Shown: positions 1 to 5,921 of the stretch, piece after piece
Layout of the letters: the number at the start of each line of letters is the position of its first letter
How positions within the stretch are numbered: position 1 is the first letter of the stretch
From: Candidatus Poseidoniaceae archaeon
GTDB lineage: Archaea; Thermoplasmatota; Poseidoniia; Poseidoniales; Poseidoniaceae
Length of the DNA stretch: 9,569 nt
Direction of reading: 5' to 3'
Assembly: GCA_013330925.1 (NCBI GenBank)
Contig: DUHJ01000126.1
Span: 1-9,569, forward strand
Notes under the pieces: model-generated
Database searches by the model: none
What the model was told of the DNA's origin: nothing
What the model saw: only the letters and a program-made list of their open reading frames with translations
Program-made: the position numbers and the translations under genes

Positions 1-1
1 C

Positions 2-55
2 GAGGCCATCCTCGAAGCCCATGCGGCAAACGCTCCGAACCAAGGTGATGCATGA
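2..55 (+). CDS. C-terminal end of probable exosome subunit Rrp4 (partial)
   Basis: Only the last 17 codons are present. They read EAILEAHAANAPNQGDA and end at a TGA that overlaps the Rrp41 start in an ATGA arrangement. Archaeal Rrp4, the S1/KH RNA-binding cap of the exosome, commonly lies directly before Rrp41 and ends in a helix containing an A-I-x-x-(I/L)-E-x-x-A-H-like stretch, which this resembles. The identification rests on gene order plus this short match. The tail could belong to another protein, but an open frame running into an ATGA junction makes a real upstream gene likely. Confidence 0.5.
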   Translation, partial: EAILEAHAANAPNQGDA

Positions 56-783
56 TGGGTGGATACGGCGATGTCAAACTCCTGAACGACGATGGGACGC
101 GCCTCGATGGCCGTACCGTCGATGAAATGCGCCCGGTCGAGATCAAGGCCGGCATCCTCCCTGCAGCCCAAGGCTCGGCCTGGGTCAAGCACGGACTCAA
201 CGTCGCGGTCGTCGCGGTGTACGGTCCAATGGAGGCTCACCCCCGAAAGATCCAGCGCCAAGACCGCGCCGTCCTTGACGTGCGCTACAACATGGCTCCT
301 TTCTCGACCTCGGACCGCATCCGTCCCGGCTTCAACCGCCGCTCGCGTGAGATTTCCAAGGTCACTGCAGAGGCCCTCGAGTCCGTGGTGCTCTTGGAGC
401 GATACCCTCGCTCAAAGATTCGCGTTGAAATCGAAATCCTCGCTGCTGAAGCCGGCACCCGCTGCGTGGGCATCACCGCCGCATCTGTGGCGCTTGCTGA
501 CGCCGGTATCCCGATGCGCGACATGGTTGTCGGCATTGCCTCCGGAAAGATTCAGGACACCGTGGTGCTCGACCTCGACAAGGCAGAGGACAACTACGGT
601 CAGGCAGACCTTCCGATGGGCATCTGCCCGAACACTGGCGAACTCGTCTTCCTGCAGATGGACGGCGACCTCTCCATCGAGGAATACAACTTGGCGACCG
701 AGTACAACTACAAGGCCGCGGCAGAAATCCACGAGATCATGGTGGCCGCTCTGAAGGCCCGCTACGACGGAGGTGAGGCCTGA
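52..783 (+). CDS. rrp41: Archaeal exosome catalytic subunit Rrp41
   Basis: This is the RNase PH-fold subunit that carries the phosphorolytic active site of the archaeal exosome, which degrades and tails RNA 3' ends in the cytoplasm. At 243 residues it has the usual length. Family landmarks are R-L-D-G-R near residues 17-21, YGPMEAHPRK (57-66), YNMAPFS (79-85), NRRSREIS with the phosphate/RNA-binding arginines (95-102), AGTRC (134-138) and D180-N-Y-G-Q-A-D186-L-P, where the two aspartates match the catalytic/metal-binding pair of characterised archaeal Rrp41. The start lies in an ATGATG with AAGGTGAT about 8 bases upstream; ATG 52 or 55 would both serve. The gene overlaps the preceding one by four bases and Rrp42 by one, which fits equimolar production of the Rrp41/Rrp42 ring. 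Confidence 0.96.
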   Translation: MMGGYGDVKLLNDDGTRLDGRTVDEMRPVEIKAGILPAAQGSAWVKHGLNVAVVAVYGPMEAHPRKIQRQDRAVLDVRYNMAPFSTSDRIRPGFNRRSREISKVTAEALESVVLLERYPRSKIRVEIEILAAEAGTRCVGITAASVALADAGIPMRDMVVGIASGKIQDTVVLDLDKAEDNYGQADLPMGICPNTGELVFLQMDGDLSIEEYNLATEYNYKAAAEIHEIMVAALKARYDGGEA

Positions 784-1568
784 TGGCAGCCCCCGTCCCC
801 AGCCTTCTCCGCCAAGAACTTGAGCGTCTGGCCGAATCCGACCAGCGCATCGACGGCCGCGACCGTTGGGACCGACGCGAGGTTCAACTCGAGACCGACA
901 TCCTGTACAACGCGGAAGGCTCCGCGAAGGTCACGTGGGGCGACACCGTCGTCTACGCCGGTGTCAAGTTCGAACTGCGCACCCCCTGGCCGGACCGACC
1001 CACCCAAGGTTCCCTGATGTGCGGCGCGGAACTCCGCCCCGTCGCTCACCGCAAGTACGAGCCCGGCCCCCCAAGCCCCCAGTCCATCGAACTCGGTCGC
1101 GTCGTCGACCGTGGCATCCGCGAGTCGGGTTGCATCGACATGGAAGCCCTGTGCATCGTTCCCGGCGAGAAGGTCTGGGGCGTCATGATCGACATCCACG
1201 TCCTCTCTGACGGTGGCAACATCTTCGACGCATGTGGCCTTGCAGCCATCGCTGCGCTGCGCACCGCCGTCGTTCCTGCCGAACGTTTTGACGTCGGTGA
1301 GGACCACGTGCTTTCCGTGAAGGGCACGCCCGTCATGGCCTCCTTCCAGCGCGTCGGTGGCCGCTTTGTCTACGACCCAAGCGAAGACGAGGAGACAGGT
1401 GGCGAAGAGCGGATCCACATCACCCTCGGTGACGAAGAGCACCTCCACTCCCTTCAGAAGGGGCTAAAAGGAGCCTTCACTCCCGCCGAATTCGCTGAGA
1501 TCCTTGAGGTCGCCCGAACGCATTGTGGTGAACTCCGAGAACTCGTCAGCAGCAAGGAGGGGAACTGA
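783..1568 (+). CDS. rrp42: Archaeal exosome subunit Rrp42
   Basis: This is the second RNase PH-like ring subunit. It has no active site of its own but completes the Rrp41 site and RNA-binding channel in the hexameric core. The 261 residues are typical in length. Recognisable family blocks are RIDGRDRWD (22-30), GSAKVTWGDT (46-55), a pair of conserved segments EPGPPSP (93-99) and IELGRVVDRGIRESG (102-116), then GEKVWGVMIDIHVL (128-141) and DGGNIFDA (143-150). The ATG overlaps the Rrp41 TGA by one base (TGATG), and a strong GGAGGTGAGG sits inside the end of Rrp41 just upstream, so translation is probably coupled. The C-terminus is rich in acidic residues around 200-210. Confidence 0.95.
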   Translation: MAAPVPSLLRQELERLAESDQRIDGRDRWDRREVQLETDILYNAEGSAKVTWGDTVVYAGVKFELRTPWPDRPTQGSLMCGAELRPVAHRKYEPGPPSPQSIELGRVVDRGIRESGCIDMEALCIVPGEKVWGVMIDIHVLSDGGNIFDACGLAAIAALRTAVVPAERFDVGEDHVLSVKGTPVMASFQRVGGRFVYDPSEDEETGGEERIHITLGDEEHLHSLQKGLKGAFTPAEFAEILEVARTHCGELRELVSSKEGN

Positions 1569-1928
1569 TTGGCCAAGCGCACTCAGAAAGCCGGACGTAC
1601 CGGACGCTTCGGCGCCCGCTACGGTGTGAGCGTTCGCCGCAACGCAGGCGTCGCCTTGGCCAAGAAGTCGGCCAAGTACACCTGCCCCACCTGCCAGTAC
1701 CGCAAGGTCCGTCGCAAGGCGGCCGGCATCTGGCACTGCAGCAAGTGCGACTACACCTTCGCCGGTGGCGTCTGGGAACCTTTCACCCGTGCCTCCGACA
1801 CCAACGCTCGCATCGTCCGTCGCAACGCCGACGGCGCGACCACGGCCGACATGGCCTACATCGCCCAGCAAGCTGCGCTTGACTATGAGCGCCGCTTGGC
1901 AAACGGCGAGCTGGAAGAAGAGGAGTGA
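1569..1928 (+). CDS. rpl37ae: Large ribosomal subunit protein L37Ae (eL43) with C-terminal extension
   Basis: A zinc-finger ribosomal protein of the archaeal/eukaryotic large subunit. The opening AKRTQKAGRTGRFGARYGV is diagnostic, and a C-x2-C...C-x2-C zinc ribbon is formed by Cys39, Cys42, Cys57 and Cys60, with GIWHCSKC and FAGG as expected. The start is TTG, one base after the Rrp42 stop, with an excellent AAGGAGGGGA at 1554-1563; the homologous N-terminus begins exactly here. The usual family length is about 85-95 residues. This protein has 119, because residues from about 75 onward form an extra helical, finally acidic tail ending ELEEEE. The tail has no cysteines, so it is not a fused RpoP zinc subunit. 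Confidence 0.94.
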   Translation: MAKRTQKAGRTGRFGARYGVSVRRNAGVALAKKSAKYTCPTCQYRKVRRKAAGIWHCSKCDYTFAGGVWEPFTRASDTNARIVRRNADGATTADMAYIAQQAALDYERRLANGELEEEE

Positions 1929-1933
1929 TCGGC

Positions 1934-2161
1934 GTGCCGGCGCCTTGCGCCGCCACCCTCACGGTTCAGGTCGATGTGCCTGCTTTGCATCGTGCCCTTG
2001 TGGCGTGCTTGAGCACGGAACACGACGTGAACGTCGACGGTTCTGTCCTTTCATGGGCCTTCGGTGAGGCCCGGATCAGCGATTTACGTGCCGTGATGAA
2101 CACCGCGTTCAGGTCCCTCATCGCAGCGGATGAGGTCGTGTCGGGACCACGGCGTTCTTGA
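1934..2161 (+). CDS. pcc1: Pcc1-like subunit of the KEOPS complex
   Basis: A small protein of 75 residues (78 if GTG 1925 is used). Its C-terminal half, with RISDLRAVMNTAFRSLIAAD, matches the D-L-R-A-x-x-N-(S/T)-x-x-R pattern of Pcc1, the dimerising subunit of KEOPS that supports t6A modification at position 37 of tRNAs. The N-terminal strand and helix (ATLTVQVDVPALHRALVACL) also fit the small alpha/beta fold. Two GTG starts are possible. GTG 1925 overlaps the L37Ae stop as GTGA, but its purine stretch is too close. GTG 1934 has GGAGTGAT ending four bases upstream and is preferred. Location between L37Ae and prefoldin beta is the usual archaeal position for this gene. Function is by family resemblance and context. 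Confidence 0.8.
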   Translation: MPAPCAATLTVQVDVPALHRALVACLSTEHDVNVDGSVLSWAFGEARISDLRAVMNTAFRSLIAADEVVSGPRRS

Positions 2162-2174
2162 GGGGCCTCCCCTC
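2160..2174. other. Short inverted repeat at the pcc1/prefoldin junction
   Basis: GAGGGG, three bases (CCT), then CCCCTC form a perfect 6-bp GC-rich stem. It begins within the pcc1 stop codon and ends nine bases before the preferred prefoldin beta ATG at 2184. In mRNA it could form a small hairpin next to the start region. A function is not shown; it may only be GC-rich coincidence. Confidence 0.35.
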
Positions 2175-2183
2175 CCCAAGGCC

Positions 2184-2498
2184 ATGAGCGAACTCGAACG
2201 CCTCCAAGTCGTCGTCGGGGAAGTGCAAACTGCACGGCAACAAGTGGCCACGGTGCGAAACCAAGTGGCGGAATTGGAAGGCACCATCGCCGCCGTCGAA
2301 GGCCAACCCGAGGGTTTGGCCCTTCACCGTCACCTTGGTGGTGTGCTTATCGAAGTCGGCGACCGCGAGGGACTCATCAGCGATCTCAAAACGAGCCATG
2401 CTCGCCTTCAGGAACACCTGAAGCGTCTCACAGAGCACGAAGCACGGCTCATCGAAGCCTACGAAACGATGCGCAAGGACATCGAGGGATCTGCGTGA
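2184..2498 (+). CDS. pfdB: Prefoldin beta subunit
   Basis: Prefoldin is a jellyfish-shaped cytoplasmic chaperone of two alpha and four beta subunits that passes unfolded proteins to the thermosome. The 104-residue product has the beta-subunit layout: an N-terminal coiled-coil helix (about 2-38), a short central beta hairpin around LHRHLGGVLIEVGDREGL (47-64), and a C-terminal coiled-coil helix (about 65-100). The motif (Y/H)xxxGxxLIxV is typical. The frame is also open from an ATG at 2130, but that would add 18 non-homologous residues overlapping pcc1 and lacks a binding site, so ATG 2184 (AAGG just upstream) is chosen. Its stop overlaps the next gene as GTGA. Confidence 0.9.
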   Translation: MSELERLQVVVGEVQTARQQVATVRNQVAELEGTIAAVEGQPEGLALHRHLGGVLIEVGDREGLISDLKTSHARLQEHLKRLTEHEARLIEAYETMRKDIEGSA

Positions 2499-3496
2499 CG
2501 ACCCCCGAAGCCGACCTAAATCGGCTTCATGCCTGGCTGAAGGCTGCTGCAGAACGAGGGGCCGTCCCCGTGGTCTGCGGCGCCAACGGCGACATGGACA
2601 CCGTGGCTTCGGCCGTGGGACTTGCATCTGCTCTGCCCCAAGCGATGGCCTGTGGCCGGCATCTCGGCCGGCTTGCCAAGCGTTTGGTCGAAGAGGAACA
2701 GGCGCCATTTCGTCGCCTTAGCCGACCGACGGCGTGGCCGGCATCGCTGGGCGGCCTTGTCGTGGTCGATGCGGCAGCACCAAGCCAACTTGACCTCGAT
2801 TTGCCCGAAGGCGTGCCAATCTGCGTGCTGGACCACCACGCCACCGACGGGTGGGACCTAAACTCCGAGGACCTGAGCCTTCGTTGGCCCGTGTCCGCCA
2901 CCACTGAAATCGTCACGGCCTACCTTTCCCGTCACGCTCCGGAGGCCTTGACGCTCCCCGTTCGTCGCTTGTTGATGGCGGGGTTGATCACCGATACCGG
3001 TCGATTCAAGCACGCTGGTTCGTCCTCCTTCCAATCTGCAGTGGCCTTGTTGGACGATGATGGTCTGGATTATCGTGGTCTTGTGGACCGCATCGAGACG
3101 GACGCGGACTTGACCTCAAGCGACCACGGTGCGTTGCTGAAAGGGCTTCAACGGGCCACGACCACAGACGCCGGCTCGTGGCGTTTGGTCACCACCCGCG
3201 CCGGGACCCTTGAAGGCAGGGTTGCCTCTTTGCTGCTCGGCACCGGTGCAGACGTGTGTTTCGTCGTGCGTCACCGTGACGGCAGGACGCGTGTGACAGG
3301 CCGCGCAAGGGCTCAGGCGTGCCGGGACGGATTGCATCTTGGGCAACTCTTCGAGTCCCTCGCTGAAGTGCACGGAGGTGAAGGTGGCGGCCACGACGGT
3401 GCTGCCGGATGGACCTCGAACCTCGATCGCGTCGCCGCGGAAACCGCGGCGCTTGCCGCCGTCGCCTCGACGAATCGCTCGGAGGTGAAGGACTGA
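2495..3496 (+). CDS. DHH/DHHA1-family phosphoesterase (NrnA-like)
   Basis: A 333-residue protein with the two-domain layout of DHH phosphoesterases, a superfamily of Mn-dependent enzymes that includes nano-RNases and pAp/cyclic-dinucleotide phosphodiesterases. Visible motifs are motif I-like GANGDMDTVASA (29-40), motif II D92 in VVVDAAAP, the signature D113-H114-H115, D167 in LITDTGRFKHAG (164-174), and a C-terminal DHHA1 substrate-binding G-G-E-G-G-G-H (294-300). Motif I normally starts with a metal-binding histidine (H-x-N-x-D-x-D); here that place is Gly29, so activity or metal binding may differ. GTG 2495 overlaps the prefoldin stop, with GAGGGAT six bases upstream. The substrate is unknown. 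In an exosome cluster, cleaning up short RNA products is a reasonable inference. Confidence 0.85.
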   Translation: MTTPEADLNRLHAWLKAAAERGAVPVVCGANGDMDTVASAVGLASALPQAMACGRHLGRLAKRLVEEEQAPFRRLSRPTAWPASLGGLVVVDAAAPSQLDLDLPEGVPICVLDHHATDGWDLNSEDLSLRWPVSATTEIVTAYLSRHAPEALTLPVRRLLMAGLITDTGRFKHAGSSSFQSAVALLDDDGLDYRGLVDRIETDADLTSSDHGALLKGLQRATTTDAGSWRLVTTRAGTLEGRVASLLLGTGADVCFVVRHRDGRTRVTGRARAQACRDGLHLGQLFESLAEVHGGEGGGHDGAAGWTSNLDRVAAETAALAAVASTNRSEVKD

Positions 3497-4554
3497 TGCG
3501 TGGTCCAGAAGAGGTCGTGCTCAAGGCCCTGTCCGGTGCAACGCTGGACGATATTCAGGCATGGATGGACGAGGCAGGGGTCGAAGATTGGCTTCACCTT
3601 TGCGAGGCGGCCGTCTTCATGGGAGCCCTCGATCTCGTCGACGGATGGTTGGGTCAACTGACGCCGGCTCAGGCCGCGGTATTGGACATGGTCCGCATCC
3701 GAGCGGCGCGCGGTTCCTTGGACGAGGCCGTGATCGAAGCGGCCCTTGCCGTGTGTTCAACTCAAGACACCCGGGACTTGGCGCTTGAGGGACGGGTCCG
3801 GATGGAACGCGGCCTCTTCCGCTTTGAGCAAGGCGAGCACGAAGGTGCACGCGACGACCTGACATGGGCTGAAACGAGGCTCAAGTCGGTGGCCAAAGCA
3901 TCGCGTGATCACGATCTGACCTTGCTGAACAAGGCGGCCTTCCATCTGGCCTTGGGAGAGCAGGTCATGGCTCTTCAGGTGTACGGAGAGATGTCACGTA
4001 CCGCGGGACACGCCAACGAATCAATCGCCATTTCCCGCTTGTCGGCAGGTCGGATTTACGGTGATTTGGGACAGATGTTCGACGCCCTGCGCCTGTTGTG
4101 GATTTCCCACACCTACGCCATCCTTGCCGGGCAGCGCTTGTTGGCGATCGAGGCCGGCACAACCTTCGTGGACATGGCCGAAGCCCATCTTTCCGAAGAT
4201 GCAACGGCCATGTCCGAGCAGGTCGAACATGCCACGCCAAGGAACGTCGGTGACGAAGCACCGAAGGCCGGTGTTCTGCGTTCCGAGGCCGAGAAGGTCC
4301 TGGCGTGGTGTGCTTCAGCATGCGGCGATCGTGTCGACGGACCAGAACGTCCTGACCTTCGGGCCGTGGCTTTGCTGGCAGCCCGATACGACCGTCTTGA
4401 CGTGATCGACCACCTGCGCGGCGCCTACGACGGCGTGGAAGATCCGATGCTCTGTGCCGTCATGCAGCACGTCGATGCAGAGGATGCCGATGCGTGGTCA
4501 CAGCGGATGGCGCAACTGACCATGCATGCTCTTGACCCACAAACCGAGGTCTGA
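3496..4554 (+). CDS. Alpha-helical repeat (TPR-like) protein, function unknown
   Basis: Not recognised as a named family. The 352-residue product is almost wholly helical, with paired helices rich in Ala, Leu and small residues that suggest degenerate tetratricopeptide-like repeats, for example around residues 92-128, 139-170 and 178-214. A low-hydrophobicity linker lies at about 240-262, before a C-terminal helical part. No signal peptide or membrane segment is seen. ATG 3496 is chosen because it overlaps the DHH stop (TGATG) and is preceded by GGAGGTGAAGG at 3481-3491; the frame is open further upstream to 3409 but that part lies inside the DHH gene. Coupling to the exosome/DHH operon suggests a scaffold role, but this is only context. 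Its 3' end overlaps the opposite-strand Nudix gene by 57 bases. Confidence 0.8.
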   Translation: MRGPEEVVLKALSGATLDDIQAWMDEAGVEDWLHLCEAAVFMGALDLVDGWLGQLTPAQAAVLDMVRIRAARGSLDEAVIEAALAVCSTQDTRDLALEGRVRMERGLFRFEQGEHEGARDDLTWAETRLKSVAKASRDHDLTLLNKAAFHLALGEQVMALQVYGEMSRTAGHANESIAISRLSAGRIYGDLGQMFDALRLLWISHTYAILAGQRLLAIEAGTTFVDMAEAHLSEDATAMSEQVEHATPRNVGDEAPKAGVLRSEAEKVLAWCASACGDRVDGPERPDLRAVALLAARYDRLDVIDHLRGAYDGVEDPMLCAVMQHVDAEDADAWSQRMAQLTMHALDPQTEV

Positions 4555-4902
4555 GAATTCGCCTGCATCCCACGCTTCCATTGGTGGAACCTCGTCCCAC
4601 CAGCGTGTTTCTGCGACGTGTTCGTCGTCAAAGGTGCCCTGGCCCGGTTCCAATCGAATGAGGGCCACCCATCCTTCGTCGTAGTAGGTCGTGTTCCATC
4701 CAAGGACGGTGCCGCGGCGACCAGTCTCTTCGAACAATTCCCTGTGCATCGCTTCTTCGGGCGTCTCGCCCTCCTCGATGCGTCCACCCGGAAATTCCCA
4801 ACCACGCTCTGGATGCCTGACGAGAAGGAGGCGCCCTCCCTCGCCGAGAGGAAGCAACGGATCCTCCTCTTCGATGGCCCAAGCCAACACAAAGCGGATC
4901 AT
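4498..4902 (-). CDS. Nudix (MutT-like) hydrolase
   Basis: A 134-residue Nudix hydrolase, a family that cleaves nucleoside diphosphates linked to another moiety, using Mg2+. The Nudix box G-x5-E-x7-R-E-x-x-E-E-x-G is complete at residues 40-61 (G40, E46, R54-E55, E58-E59, G61). The usual hydrophobic residue just after it is Arg62. WEFPGG (35-40) precedes the box, as in MutT/YtkD-like proteins. Substrate cannot be told from sequence. A longer frame opens upstream at 4953, but ATG 4902 is preferred: it overlaps the TPR gene stop as ATGA, has GGAGG seven bases upstream, and begins at the natural domain edge MIRFVLAWAI. Last gene of the minus-strand operon; its end converges on and overlaps the plus-strand repeat-protein gene. 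Confidence 0.9.
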   Translation of the reverse strand: MIRFVLAWAIEEEDPLLPLGEGGRLLLVRHPERGWEFPGGRIEEGETPEEAMHRELFEETGRRGTVLGWNTTYYDEGWVALIRLEPGQGTFDDEHVAETRWWDEVPPMEAWDAGEFSDLGLWVKSMHGQLRHPL

Positions 4903-5912
4903 TCCGGTTCCTCCATGCCCGCCCGCGCTTGTTCGAGGAGGTCCTGGGCCCATGCCTCGCCGCTGGCCAAGGCCCGTCGTGCAAGGAAGAAGGCCTCAGC
5001 GTGTTCTCCCTGTGCAAGGAGAGCTTCGATGTTCGCCTGCACAGGATCCCGCACCTCCTCCTCAACCTCCACCGGTGGGGCGGGGGCTTGTTCCACGACC
5101 GGGGCAATCCGCGTCCGCAGGTCCATGATGGCAGAAAGGAAGCGCTGACGGGTGTCCACGTCAGGCGGTGACCATGGTGCCCCGGTCTCGCCCTCCAAGC
5201 CGGCGTTCAGGCGAGCTTGGAACCGGTCCCTCACGTCCATGTGCGGGCGAAGGGTTTGGACGTGGTCGTAGCACAGCCACGCCTCGTTGTAGCGCTCCCT
5301 GGTTTCGTGGAGGCGCCCAAGGTCCAGCCACAACTCATGGTTCTGGGGGCGATGAGCCAACAGATGCGTGGACAGCTCGACAAAGAGGTCCTCGTTACGG
5401 GTTCGGACGCGGATCAGGCGTCGTGCGAAAATCACGGATGCACGGGCGTCGGTGAAGTCCAGCCTCCGGCATCGCGATGCAAATTCGAGCAAGGCTTCGT
5501 CGGCATGTTCCTCGGCCATCAAACGTGTCCACCACGCGTCGGCGTTGAGCGGGTCCTTGAGCAGAGCCGCTTCCAACAGTTCCGCGGCCACCGGCAAGAG
5601 GGTCACGCCCCTCAACTGAGCCGCCCGCTCAGGGTCACGGCCGAGGACGGTGAAGAGGTCCTCCAACACCGCGTGCACGCCGGCTTCGTCGTCGACGCGG
5701 TGCTTGAGATCGATGAGCAGCCTCCACGCATCGGCTTGCGTGAAATCATAGAGCAGCGCCTGTCGTGCGTGTTGTTCCGCCCAGTCCAAATTTCCCTGAG
5801 CCCGCTCTGGGTCTCGGTCGGCCAGTTTCAGAAATTTCCTGGCCTGCGCCAGATGGCGGTCGCCAAGATGACGGCGAGGGTGCTGAAGGCGGGCTTCGAG
5901 GTCGTCCGCCAT
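4899..5912 (-). CDS. TPR-repeat protein, function unknown
   Basis: A 337-residue helical protein containing tetratricopeptide repeats. The best unit is residues 191-223, beginning NHELWLDLGRLHE and ending DHVQTLRP, with the W-x2-L-G...A...Y...P spacing of a TPR. Weaker units are visible at about 43-76 and 104-137. A Pro/Glu-rich linker (276-290, APAPPVEVEEE) joins a final helical hairpin near 291-330. There is no signal peptide or membrane helix. TPR arrays bind other proteins; no partner can be named. ATG 5912 has GAGGTG five bases upstream, and the gene starts ten bases after the UbiD stop. Its own stop overlaps the Nudix start (ATGA), so all three genes are probably co-transcribed. Confidence 0.85.
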   Translation of the reverse strand: MADDLEARLQHPRRHLGDRHLAQARKFLKLADRDPERAQGNLDWAEQHARQALLYDFTQADAWRLLIDLKHRVDDEAGVHAVLEDLFTVLGRDPERAAQLRGVTLLPVAAELLEAALLKDPLNADAWWTRLMAEEHADEALLEFASRCRRLDFTDARASVIFARRLIRVRTRNEDLFVELSTHLLAHRPQNHELWLDLGRLHETRERYNEAWLCYDHVQTLRPHMDVRDRFQARLNAGLEGETGAPWSPPDVDTRQRFLSAIMDLRTRIAPVVEQAPAPPVEVEEEVRDPVQANIEALLAQGEHAEAFFLARRALASGEAWAQDLLEQARAGMEEPE

Positions 5913-5921
5913 GGATGCACC

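Noticed and set aside
762..1448. 228-codon minus-strand open frame opposite Rrp42
   Set aside because: Codon-phase shadow of Rrp42 with Asp/Val/Ala-rich translation and no recognisable domain.
1791..1928. Possible RpoP fused to the C-terminus of L37Ae
   Set aside because: Considered because rpoP is missing from its usual place, but the tail has no cysteines and no resemblance to the Rpb12 zinc ribbon.
4582..4602. Inverted repeat TGGTGG...CCACCA as a plus-strand terminator after the helical-repeat gene
   Set aside because: It has a 9-base loop, is followed by only three Ts, and falls inside the conserved part of the Nudix gene, so it is more simply explained by coding sequence.
4903..4953. 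Longer Nudix start at 4953
   Set aside because: The added 17 residues are Gly/Pro-rich, overlap the TPR gene, and lack a well-placed binding site; ATG 4902 has both GGAGG and the ATGA junction.
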